DNA from: CAYFIW01 sp964500645
Lineage (GTDB): Bacteria; Chloroflexota; Dehalococcoidia; Lucifugimonadales; UBA826
Direction of reading: 5' to 3'
NCBI GenBank assembly: GCA_964500645.1
Contig: CAZCOH010000036.1
Coordinates: 1 to 15,017 of the forward strand
DNA length: 15,017 nt
Positions 7,608 to 15,017 of the stretch are shown piece by piece. The notes beneath the pieces were generated by a model. That model had not been told where the DNA came from. It did not search any database and saw only the letters and a program-made list of their open reading frames with translations. How positions within the stretch are numbered: the stretch's first letter is position 1; every line of letters begins with the position of its first letter. A program made the translations under genes and the position numbers.

Positions 7608-9194
7608 TTGAATAACTACTTACAGACAATAGGACGACCTAAGGTTTTAGAGTCCATATGCTTAGCTATAGGACTATCTGCAACTCTACCGCTTATTTAT
7701 CTAATACTGCGATCATTCAACGCAGACTCTAGTTCTTGGTTATGGTTAATAAGATTAAACACACTAGAGATTCTATGGAGATCAGTGTCACTAGCAATAT
7801 CCGTGATGATTCTAAGTTTTGCAATAGGAATACCGCTAGGAATCATAATTTTTAAATCTGATGTTAAGTGGTCCAGATTCTGGGACATAGCAACGGTTTT
7901 ACCACTTGTAATCCCTAGCTACGTCGGGGCGTATTTATTTATTTCAATTACTCAACCGAAAGGATTAGCGCAAAGATTACTAGAACCACTAATAGGGGTA
8001 GATAGATTCCCTAATTTATACGGTTTCACAGGATCTCTGATCGTCCTTGGAATTTTAAATTACCCCTACGTGTTATTGACAATGCGTAGCGCGATTAAAC
8101 AACTGGACCCATCGGAAGAAGAATCTGCCCGCACCCTTGGCCTATCTCCACTAGCCACTTTATTACGTGTGACTATTCCTCAACTCCGTCCCGCGATACT
8201 TTCAGGTGGGCTACTTGTAGGGTTATACGTTTTGAGCGATTTCGGAGCTGTTTCGCTCCTAAGATACAAAACATTCACGTGGGCTATATATAATCAATAT
8301 GAGGCATCTTTCGACAGAAATACAGCCGCCCTGTTGGCATTATTCCTATGCAGTGTTGCATCAATATTTGTCTACCTAGAATCGATTCCAAAATCAAAAT
8401 CCAACTATTATAGAACTTCATCAGGAACAGCAAGACAGCTACCTTTAATAAGGCTTGGTAAAATGCAATTGCCGTGCTTGGTGTTTTGCGGGATTATATT
8501 TGTTGTTTCGGTTTTGATTCCTATTTCGGTCTTGTTGTATTGGCTCTTTAATGGATTACAGAACGGCGAAAACATTCAACTGTTTTTTAGGCCTGCAATT
8601 AATTCATTGACAATATCTATACTTACTGCATCAGTTGTTTCAATAGCTGTAATCCCAATTGCTTATTTGTCTTGCAGACGCAAAAACAAATTAAGTTTCC
8701 TGATTGAAAAAATTTGTTACACAGGATTTGCCTTACCAAGCATTGCAGTTTCAATATCGCTTGTCTTCTTAGCCTCTAAAATTGGCAACCCAGTCTATCA
8801 ATCTTTGTGGGTACTGATCTTTGGTTGTTTTATTTTATACCTACCCACTGGTTTGGGGGCAGTCAAGAGTACAATGTTGCAAATCAGCCCATCTCTTGAA
8901 GAATCATCCAGAACCTTAGGTTTAGGAAGCATAAGTACTTCCACAAATATAACTCTGCCATTGTTACGACCAGGAATAATAGCTGGTTTTGCCATAGTAT
9001 TCTTAGTTACGATGAAAGAACTTCCCGCTGTCTTAATGTTGTCACCTCTCGATTTTCGAACACTTACAACAGACATATGGTCATATTCTTCCGAGGCCTT
9101 TTTTGCTCAAGCCGCAATTCCGTCATTGTCACTAATAATTATTTCAGCTATTCCTATCTCTTTGGTATTCATCAAAACGAACTTGAAAAACTAA
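7608..9194 (+). CDS. Two-domain ABC transporter permease, iron(III)/thiamine type (FbpB/ThiP-like)
   Basis: This inner-membrane permease has two fused BPD_transp_1 halves (528 aa), the layout of the FbpB/SfuB/ThiP group importing ferric iron, thiamine or related solutes. Hydrophobic helices lie at about 15-35, 58-82, 95-113, 143-160, 196-216, 240-258, 288-312, 335-355, 371-390, 400-418, 455-475 and 505-522. Both halves carry the EAA coupling motif that docks on the ATPase: residues 171-198 (EESARTLGL, then TIPQLRPAI) and 431-458 (EESSRTLGL, then TLPLLRPGI). The start is taken as TTG at 7608. No ATG fits, a stop lies in frame at 7575-7577, and no good Shine-Dalgarno precedes it, so the exact start is uncertain. 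The ATPase begins 13 nt downstream. No periplasmic binding protein gene is adjacent. Iron is the likelier cargo by resemblance, but this is not proven. Confidence 0.88.
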   Translation: MNNYLQTIGRPKVLESICLAIGLSATLPLIYLILRSFNADSSSWLWLIRLNTLEILWRSVSLAISVMILSFAIGIPLGIIIFKSDVKWSRFWDIATVLPLVIPSYVGAYLFISITQPKGLAQRLLEPLIGVDRFPNLYGFTGSLIVLGILNYPYVLLTMRSAIKQLDPSEEESARTLGLSPLATLLRVTIPQLRPAILSGGLLVGLYVLSDFGAVSLLRYKTFTWAIYNQYEASFDRNTAALLALFLCSVASIFVYLESIPKSKSNYYRTSSGTARQLPLIRLGKMQLPCLVFCGIIFVVSVLIPISVLLYWLFNGLQNGENIQLFFRPAINSLTISILTASVVSIAVIPIAYLSCRRKNKLSFLIEKICYTGFALPSIAVSISLVFLASKIGNPVYQSLWVLIFGCFILYLPTGLGAVKSTMLQISPSLEESSRTLGLGSISTSTNITLPLLRPGIIAGFAIVFLVTMKELPAVLMLSPLDFRTLTTDIWSYSSEAFFAQAAIPSLSLIIISAIPISLVFIKTNLKN

Positions 9195-9207
9195 AAACAA
9201 TATACTC

Positions 9208-10284
9208 ATGAAAAAAAACATACTGACTTGTAGAAAGATAAAGAAGCGATTTCGTGACGTGATGGCGATTTCAAATGTGGACATTGATCTTAAAGACGGT
9301 GAAATAATGTCCATTCTAGGTCCAAGTGGATGTGGAAAAACGACACTCCTAAGAATTATTGCAGGGCTGGAAACACCCGATTCAGGAAAAATCACTTTGA
9401 AAGAGAAAACCCTCTATGAGGGGAATTTGTTCGTAGCACCGAATCAAAGAGGTATAGGAATGGTTTTTCAAGAATATGCCCTATTTCCTCATATCACAGT
9501 AAAAGAAAATATCTTGTTTGGTATACGTAATTTGTCGAATCAAGAACAAAATAGAATACTGAAAAATATCCTGAAACTGACAAGAATAGAAGAGTTGGAG
9601 TCAAGATACCCTGCAGAATTGTCTGGAGGTCAGCAACAGAGGGTAGCGCTTGCAAGGACTTTGGCGACTAAACCTAATATATTACTCATGGATGAACCTT
9701 TTTCAAATCTAGATGCTTCATTAAGAACCACAGTAAGGACTGAAGTAAAAGAGATTCTTAAACAAAGTAATACATCAACCATATTTGTTACTCATGATAA
9801 AGAAGAAGCATTTTCCATATCGGACAAAGTAGCAATAATGTTTGGGGGCGAAATACATCAAGTAGATCCTCCTGACAAAATATATTTTTGGCCTGAAACT
9901 AAACAGGTAGCATCACTCAGTGGCAGTTGTGAATTCATCGATGGCATTATTGATGGTTCGTCAGTGATTACCTCACTTGGTAGAATTCCACGAAGAGTAA
10001 ATCAAAATATGGCTGATGGAACGAAAGTCGACGTTGCAATAAGGCCTAATGATTTCATCATGAAAGCTGACCCGTCAGCAAATAACGTTGTAATCAGGAA
10101 GGAATTTAGGGGAGAAGACACTCTATTTTGGATCAAAACATCTGCTGGAGAAATAATTTGCTGCAAGCACAAGATACACACCACACTTTTTGTTGGCCTA
10201 AAAGTAATGCTTTCAGCCGAAAAATATGCCAATTTCAATGCATTTAGGAAATATAACGAAACCAATGAAAATAAAACATTTTAA
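9208..10284 (+). CDS. ABC transporter ATPase, iron(III)/Fbp-type
   Basis: This cytoplasmic ATPase partners the permease immediately upstream. All nucleotide-binding motifs are intact: Walker A GPSGCGKTT (38-46), Q-loop Q88 in VFQEYALFPH, signature LSGGQQQR (138-145), Walker B ILLMDEP (158-164), D-loop SNLD, and the switch His in VTHD (H196). About 125 residues follow the ATPase core and include a TOBE-like regulatory domain with IRPNDF, as in FbpC and PotA relatives. At 358 aa the length fits FbpC (about 350). No Shine-Dalgarno is evident before the ATG, so translation may depend on coupling with the permease 13 nt upstream. The 3' end overlaps the carbamoyltransferase-like gene by 20 bp. Substrate specificity is set by the permease and a missing binding protein. 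Confidence 0.93.
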   Translation: MKKNILTCRKIKKRFRDVMAISNVDIDLKDGEIMSILGPSGCGKTTLLRIIAGLETPDSGKITLKEKTLYEGNLFVAPNQRGIGMVFQEYALFPHITVKENILFGIRNLSNQEQNRILKNILKLTRIEELESRYPAELSGGQQQRVALARTLATKPNILLMDEPFSNLDASLRTTVRTEVKEILKQSNTSTIFVTHDKEEAFSISDKVAIMFGGEIHQVDPPDKIYFWPETKQVASLSGSCEFIDGIIDGSSVITSLGRIPRRVNQNMADGTKVDVAIRPNDFIMKADPSANNVVIRKEFRGEDTLFWIKTSAGEIICCKHKIHTTLFVGLKVMLSAEKYANFNAFRKYNETNENKTF

Positions 10285-11164
10285 AGATACAAAAGAACTA
10301 ACAAGAAATTTTATTCAAGATACCTTATATCCGATATGTGAGTCCTACAGAAATGATAGGGAGCCGTCTAATACTCTTGAGAACAGGACCTTATTTTCCT
10401 TATTTTATGAACCTAGTCTGCTAACAAGAATTTCATTTGAAAGGGCCATAACTATGCTCGGCGGTCACACCTTGCACACGGAGGACGCGTCTCAATTCTT
10501 CCCAGTTAAGACGGGAAACTACATAGAAAATACTGTCGAGATATTAAATAGCCTGCACATAGATGGAGTTGTTATAAGAAGTAGTGAAATTGGAATCATA
10601 GAAAAAGCGTGTGTCAATTCTAAAATACCGATAATTAATGGCGGCAGTAATAACGACCATCCTACACAGGCATTAGCAGATATTTACACAATAATCCGTG
10701 AAATCGGGTATGTGGACAATACAACGGTTACCATTATGGGGAGGTTGGAACATAGAAACACAAGCGCACTATTACTAGCCCTCTCTTTATTTGAAAATGT
10801 TGAAGTGCGCCTCTTGAAATTAAGTGGACAAATCACCCCGGACATAAAGGAAATTTGTAGTAATAGAGGTTTGAAAATTATAGAAATAGGTGATCCACTT
10901 GAAATAGAAGGATCTGATGTGGTTTACCTAAATAGTCCTAGAACGAATGCTCATTATGAACTCTTAAAGTCAAGAAATCAGAACTTTCCAGTGATAAATG
11001 ATGAATTCATGAGCCTCCTCAAGCCTCAATCTGCAATATTAAACCCCATGCAAAGAAGTGGTGATTTTTCAATCGACACTAATGACGAGAGACTATCATT
11101 CTACCGACAATCTGAGAACGCACTCTTTGTGAGAATGGCGATTCTCGTAGATCTTATGAGTTAA
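10265..11164 (+). CDS. Divergent aspartate/ornithine carbamoyltransferase-like protein, probably not an active ATCase
   Basis: The 299-aa protein has the full length and order of an ATCase chain. Numbered from the ATG at 10265, FYEP (47-50), SFERA...LGG (57-67), HPTQALADIYTI (132-143), and FYRQSENALFVRMAIL (279-294) are recognisable. Key residues are altered. The carbamoyl-phosphate loop S-T-R-T-R reads S-L-L-T-R (51-55). The KGE-type 80s loop reads KTGN, placing Thr where the catalytic Lys is expected. The GDG before HPTQ is GGS, TRVQ is SPRT, and HPLPR is NPMQR. His132 and Gln135 are kept. It overlaps the ATPase gene by 20 bp, so it belongs to the transporter operon. Upstream in-frame ATGs at 10226 and 10238 exist, but the family's N-terminus fits 10265. 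It may be a pseudoenzyme or carry a new ligand. Family assignment is sound; the function is unknown. Confidence 0.82.
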   Translation: MKIKHFKDTKELTRNFIQDTLYPICESYRNDREPSNTLENRTLFSLFYEPSLLTRISFERAITMLGGHTLHTEDASQFFPVKTGNYIENTVEILNSLHIDGVVIRSSEIGIIEKACVNSKIPIINGGSNNDHPTQALADIYTIIREIGYVDNTTVTIMGRLEHRNTSALLLALSLFENVEVRLLKLSGQITPDIKEICSNRGLKIIEIGDPLEIEGSDVVYLNSPRTNAHYELLKSRNQNFPVINDEFMSLLKPQSAILNPMQRSGDFSIDTNDERLSFYRQSENALFVRMAILVDLMS

Positions 11165-11167
11165 TTA

Positions 11168-12412
11168 CTACCGATAAGCTGCCTCTAGAAACAATCTCTT
11201 TAACACCTTAGCGAAAATGGTCGGAATCCCTGGCCCTAATGAGGTGAGCAGAGAATAAATTTCCTTGTTGCGAACAGTGTTACCAATGATAGAAGCATGC
11301 CAATCAAAAGAAAATACTTCTGAAGACAAGATTTGTTTTTGAATATCGATCGAGGAAAATTTTTCTAACAATTTATTAAGAGAATTATCATCCAAACATT
11401 CATACAAAAGTCTAGCGTTATAGCCTGTCTTTAATTCAGCACCAAAGGATTGCTCCCAACTGGTCTGGTATCGAGATAGATGTTTTGAATCAAAGTTTCC
11501 GATTCCCATGCAATATTCAATAGTTTCGGCAGCCAGTTGACCAGAGATCATGGCATAGTAAATGCCACCCCCAGTGGTTGGTTTAGTGAATCCCGCTGCA
11601 TCTCCTAAAATCAAAACCCTTGTGCCATAGGTCGTGTCAATAGGTTTCAAGGGAATTCCCCACGTTTCTTGCCTGGTTAAACATTTCTTCACCATCTTAC
11701 GTGATATAAGTTTATTTGTTAGTCGCTTAAGGCTTGGAGCATTTTTCGATCTAGATACAATCCCTAGTAATGCCTGAGAGTTATCTTTTGGAACCAGCCA
11801 AGCGAAAGAACCAGGGGCAATTTCAGATCCGGTAAAAAGTTGAATGTGATCTAGATGCTCAGTTTCTACTGTTGTCTGAGTTCCAATTAAGTAGTCTGTT
11901 TGTTTATTACGATTCAAATTGACATGATTAAGCAAGTTTGTACCAAACCCACTAGCTATAAGAATCATTGGTGCCGTTATACGCATTGACTTCTCATTAT
12001 GGCTGGCTCTGACTTCAACCCCTGATTGGTCAATATCAATCGACACGACTCTATATCCTAAAAGATATGTAGCTCCGTACGACTGGGCCTCTTGAGCTAT
12101 AGAATTTACATATGACACCCTATCAACAACGAGAGCCCTAGTACTCTCATCTCCTATAAGATATTTTTCTCCAGAAGGTGAATAAACGGATACTTGATCA
12201 ACACGACCAAATATTATATCGGCACTAGGTTCAAAAAATGACGCACATTCCAGACCAATAACGCCTGTACACAATTTATCCCCAATAGTTTCCCTATGAT
12301 CAACAACTATTGGCCTTAGACCCGACTTACTTAGCTGCAGAGCGGCTGCGTTACCTGCCGGACCAGCTCCAACGATAATCACATCGCAACTTTGCACAAC
12401 GTTTCGACTCAT
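11168..12412 (-). CDS. Geranylgeranyl-reductase-family FAD-dependent oxidoreductase
   Basis: This 414-aa flavoprotein is of the GGR / PHBH-like superfamily, whose members reduce isoprenoid double bonds in archaeal lipids, chlorophyll side chains or menaquinone tails. The N-terminal Rossmann motif GAGPAG is at 15-20. A KLCTG segment at 46-50 matches the redox-sensitive cysteine region typical of GGRs, and the second FAD motif GDAAGFTKPTTGGGI is at 270-284. The C-terminal 100 residues are less conserved and have no clear membrane helix. It is the only gene of its minus-strand transcript here. A TTGGGA/TATAAG promoter and a weak GGGTGA precede it, and its TAG stop (11168-11170) lies 3 bp beyond the convergent carbamoyltransferase-like gene. 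Isoprenoid saturation would fit the MEP-pathway gene elsewhere in the window. A different FAD hydroxylase activity cannot be excluded. Confidence 0.85.
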   Translation of the reverse strand: MSRNVVQSCDVIIVGAGPAGNAAALQLSKSGLRPIVVDHRETIGDKLCTGVIGLECASFFEPSADIIFGRVDQVSVYSPSGEKYLIGDESTRALVVDRVSYVNSIAQEAQSYGATYLLGYRVVSIDIDQSGVEVRASHNEKSMRITAPMILIASGFGTNLLNHVNLNRNKQTDYLIGTQTTVETEHLDHIQLFTGSEIAPGSFAWLVPKDNSQALLGIVSRSKNAPSLKRLTNKLISRKMVKKCLTRQETWGIPLKPIDTTYGTRVLILGDAAGFTKPTTGGGIYYAMISGQLAAETIEYCMGIGNFDSKHLSRYQTSWEQSFGAELKTGYNARLLYECLDDNSLNKLLEKFSSIDIQKQILSSEVFSFDWHASIIGNTVRNKEIYSLLTSLGPGIPTIFAKVLKRLFLEAAYR

Positions 12413-12437
12413 ATAATTAGTAATTCACCCGTCTTTA

Positions 12438-12466
12438 CTTATAGGTTAGCAATGAGATTTTCCCAA
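12438..12466 (-). promoter_or_regulatory. Candidate sigma-70 promoter of the geranylgeranyl-reductase-like gene
   Basis: On the minus strand TTGGGA (12461-12466, four of six) and TATAAG (12438-12443, five of six) are separated by 17 bp. Transcription would begin near 12431 with a leader of about 18 nt, in which GGGTGA (12425-12430) may act as a weak ribosome binding site. The remaining 12467-12696 is AT-rich and holds only -10-like TATAAT boxes at 12514-12519 and 12640-12645 and a short inverted repeat at 12563-12575, with no gene seen. Confidence 0.5.
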
Positions 12467-12696
12467 AAATAATTGATACAAACAAGATCCTACAACTCAG
12501 ATAATCTGTAACATATAATCTCTTCTACAAATAAATCTCTGATTGAATATATTTGTGACAATATACTGAAAGTATGTAGTTTACTTACTGAATAGATGTA
12601 GGAATAGATAATAGCAACCTCAACTAATACTGGATCAATTATAATTTCATAAATTAAGTATATTTTTCTGTAACAATTAATTTAAGGATTTCATTA

Positions 12697-14183
12697 GTGA
12701 CAAATAAATATGAAACAGTGATAGGTCTGGAAGTCCACTCACAATTGCTCACAAAAAGTAAAATGTTTTGCCCGTGCGACTCTGACTATNNNNNNNNNNA
12801 AGTCCAAATAGTCGCGTATGTCCAGTATGCATGGGAATGCCCGGTGTTCTTCCCGTTATTAACAAACATGCAGTGGAACTAGTTATAAGGACGGGTCTAG
12901 CTTTAGGATGTGAAATTTCTGCACTAACTAAATTCGATAGGAAAAATTATCCTTACCCAGACTTGATGAAAGGATACCAAATTTCGCAATTTGACATGCC
13001 TGTAGCGGAATCTGGTGTTTTAGAAATTGATGATTCCTCAGGAAATAAAAGAAACATAGGAGTGACTAGAGTACATTTAGAGGAAGACGTGGCTAAACTA
13101 GTTCACAGGGAAGGAACCTATGGGGATTCCTTCAGTCTGTTAGACATAAATAGAGCCGGTGTACCCTTAATGGAAATAGTCAGTGAGCCTGATATGAGAA
13201 CGCCAGAAGAGGCGCACCATTATTTGACTTCACTGCACTCAATAATCAGATATATAGGCGCAAGTACAGCTAATATGGAAGAAGGTAGTTTTCGATGTGA
13301 CGCTAATATAAGTTTGCGTCCATTCGGGTGTGTTCAACTTGGTAGTAAAGTAGAAATAAAGAATGTGAATAGTTTCCGTGCAGTTCTAAGAGCTTTAAAG
13401 TACGAGGAAAAAAGGCAAGCGGTCGCCCTGGATAATGGAGAAAAGATAATACAAGAAACCAGAGGTTGGTCAGATGACCAAGATATAACTGTTCCTCAGC
13501 GGACGAAAGAGTACGCATCAGATTACAGATATTTTCCAGAACCAGACTTACCGCCAATCAAAATACCAAAAGTCTGGGTTTCAGATATAAAATCCGATAT
13601 ACCAGAACTGCCCAGTGCAAAGACAAAACGCTACATGTCAGATCTTGGTCTTTCCAATTATGATGCAAGTCTCCTTGTTTCAGATACAGAAGTTGCAGCA
13701 TTCTTTGACAAAATTGTTTCTCAATTCAAGGATTCCGAAAAAGAAATGTTGGAACCCAGATGCAAATCTGCAGCCAACCTTATCAATGTCGAATTATCAA
13801 GATTGATTAATGAGACTGGACAAAACATAGGAAAGTCCAAAATCACCCCATATTCCATGTATCTAATAGTGTTAATGCTAGAACAAAACGATCTTAGTAG
13901 CACCACAGCAAAAACAATAATTCAAGAAGTATTTGAAAATGGAGGGGATCCCAAAGTCATATCTGAGAACTTGGGACTCATCCAGGTCAATGACACGTCG
14001 GCAATTGATTTTACAATTGCCGAGGTCTTATCCGAAAACCCACAAGCAATTGAGGAATTTCTTGCAGGTAAGGATTCGGTATTGCGGTTCCTGGTTGGTC
14101 AAGTTATGAAAAAATCCAAAGGTTCCGCCAACCCTGAAATAGCCAGTTCTTCTCTTTTAGAAAAACTAGAGAGTATGAGGTAG
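12697..14183 (+). CDS. gatB: Aspartyl/glutamyl-tRNA amidotransferase subunit B, interrupted by an assembly gap
   Basis: GatB is the tRNA-binding subunit of GatCAB, which converts Glu-tRNA-Gln (and Asp-tRNA-Asn) to the amidated form. The N-terminal piece (12697-12789) carries TVIGLEVHSQLLTKSKMFCPC. After ten N (12790-12799) the downstream frame resumes with PNSRVCPVCMGMPGVLP and runs to 14183. The CPC and CPVC pairs are the family's zinc-site cysteines. The start is GTG at 12697, behind AAGGA at 12684-12688 (8-nt spacer). The C-terminal 140 residues match the GatB/YqeY helical domain. The two halves are in different frames only because the N run is a placeholder: restoring the frame needs 3k+2 missing bases, and family spacing suggests about 8 or 11. 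Expected length is about 490 aa. yvcK starts immediately after the stop. The gene is very probably intact in the organism. Confidence 0.95.
12790..12799. other. Ten-N assembly gap inside gatB
   Basis: A run of exactly ten N separates the CPCDSDY segment from the SPNSRVCPVC segment of GatB. The reading frame changes across it, so ten is not the true gap length. Confidence 0.99.
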
Positions 14184-15017
14184 ATGTTGCCACCTAAATC
14201 TAGTCCAAATAGCACAGCTAGAATTTTACGTCTGCTATATCCAGGAATAAGGATTAAGAGATGGCTTTTCCTAGGCATGGCAGGAGTCATAATATCTTCA
14301 GTCGGAGCCACTTTCTATTTTAGAAGGCTCATAGATCAACAGTTTCCAGAATTCTTGTCTGATTATGCGGAACCACCTATGGCAATAATNNNNNNNNNNC
14401 AGGTTTGTATAAAACCTTTAAACCACTGTTAATTGGGAATCCAGCCATAGGAGAAATAGGGTTCACTTTATATAGGCGTCGTCATTTGCAAAGAGGCCCC
14501 AGAATCGTGGCATTAGGTGGAGGTACAGGTATGTCTGTTTTATTAAGTGGTCTTAAGAACCACACTGATAATCTAACCGCGATAATTGGTGTTTCAGATG
14601 ATGGAGGTAGCTCAGGTAGGCTAAGGCGCGAACTCGGCGTATTGCCTCCCGGAGATTTTAGAAATTGTATAGTTGCTATGTCTGACGAAGAATCTTTGTT
14701 ACCCGAATTGCTTCAATACCGATTTACTCACGGAGAAGGATTAAAAGGTCATAGTTTTGGCAATTTATTCCTCGTAGCTATGTCAAACGTGACTTCAAGT
14801 TTTGAAAGCGCCCTTTCTGAATCCTCTAAAGTACTAGCTGTAAGAGGAACAGTTCTACCAGCGACTACTAACAACTTAAAATTGTCAGCAAAAATGACGA
14901 GTGGAGACATCGTACACGGTGAATCGAACATAACACAAAGTGCAAACGTTGTTGACACTTTATATATAGACCCGCCAACTGTGGAAGCCTTTCAACCTGC
15001 GGTTGAGGCTATTATGA
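14184..15017 (+). CDS. yvcK: YvcK / CofD-like UDP-N-acetylglucosamine-binding protein with N-terminal membrane segment, 3' truncated and interrupted by a gap
   Basis: YvcK (gluconeogenesis factor, CofD-like fold) binds UDP-GlcNAc and is needed in Bacillus for growth on gluconeogenic carbon and for cell shape. The ATG directly follows the gatB TAG, with GAGG at 14176-14179, so it is translationally coupled. Residues 17-46 (LLYPGIRIKRW, then a hydrophobic stretch) form a predicted membrane helix, as I expect for Chloroflexota-type YvcK proteins. After ten N (14390-14399) the frame resumes with GLYKTFKPLL and reaches the catalytic-fold motifs GGGTGMSVLLSGLK, SDDGGSSGRLR, PPGDFRNC, GHSFGNL and GTVLPATTNN. 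The frame shifts across the N run, so the gap size is wrong. A second membrane helix is probably hidden there. The gene leaves the window at 15017. Family assignment is firm. Confidence 0.93.
14390..14399. other. Ten-N assembly gap inside yvcK
   Basis: A second run of exactly ten N lies between the first membrane segment and the GLYKTF segment of YvcK. The frame changes across it. The equal length of both N runs points to a fixed placeholder for gaps of unknown size. Confidence 0.99.

Noticed and set aside
11131..11146. GAGAAT-GGCG-ATTCTC inverted repeat near the end of the carbamoyltransferase-like gene
   Set aside because: It is a small 6-bp stem inside coding sequence encoding the conserved VRMAIL segment and has no U-tract on either strand, so I do not call it a terminator.
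10226..11164. Longer start for the carbamoyltransferase-like protein
   Set aside because: The 13 extra residues have no family counterpart and deepen the overlap with the ATPase gene. The N-terminus beginning at 10265 (MKIKHFKDTKELT) fits ATCase N-termini.
12697..12882. A 61-codon frame reading through the N run
   Set aside because: Past the N run it is in the wrong frame for GatB. The family motif VCPVCMGMPG appears in another frame, so this is an artefact of the placeholder length.
1..15017. CRISPR arrays, insertion sequences, tRNA or rRNA genes, prophage or toxin-antitoxin modules
   Set aside because: Reading through the window showed no spaced repeat array, transposase, integrase, tRNA-like cloverleaf or rRNA segment. 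The intergenic stretches are short and AT-rich.

Overview
The window is a roughly 40% GC (estimated by eye), densely packed bacterial segment. It reads like a metagenome or single-cell assembly, because two runs of exactly ten N break otherwise intact genes. The gene set suggests a marine Chloroflexota of the SAR202 / Dehalococcoidia type: ispG directly followed by proS, gatB directly followed by a YvcK with an N-terminal membrane segment, a luciferase-like flavin monooxygenase, an Ldh2-family dehydrogenase and a geranylgeranyl-reductase-type flavoprotein. This assignment is inferred from gene content and order and has not been checked by phylogeny.

Layout. (1) Bases 1-3303, plus strand: the 3' two thirds of ispG (isoprenoid synthesis), proS (prolyl-tRNA synthetase, overlapping ispG by ATGA) and a NodB-type polysaccharide deacetylase 8 nt downstream, together a likely operon. 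(2) Bases 3304-6292: a short promoter-like spacer, a luciferase-like monooxygenase and a thiamine-diphosphate enzyme, then a strong hairpin shared with a convergent Ldh2-family dehydrogenase that begins with TTG behind a textbook Shine-Dalgarno. (3) Bases 7391-11164: a divergent intergenic region with a good promoter, then a two-domain iron/thiamine-type ABC permease, its ATPase and a very divergent aspartate carbamoyltransferase-like protein, with no substrate-binding protein gene nearby. (4) Bases 11168-12412, minus strand: a geranylgeranyl-reductase-family flavoprotein ending 3 bp from the previous gene. (5) Bases 12697-15017: gatB (GTG start) and yvcK, each interrupted by a ten-N gap, with yvcK running off the window end.

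How they may work together. ispG (isoprenoid precursors) and the flavoprotein reductase (possible saturation of isoprenoid chains) could belong to one lipid pathway. proS and gatB are translation genes. The Ldh2 dehydrogenase, thiamine-diphosphate enzyme and monooxygenase could form a short oxidative path from 2-hydroxy acid to 2-oxo acid to aldehyde to acid, which is inference only. The most unusual item is the carbamoyltransferase-like protein in the metal-transporter operon: it keeps the ATCase fold signatures but lacks the carbamoyl-phosphate-binding residues, so it is probably not a working ATCase.
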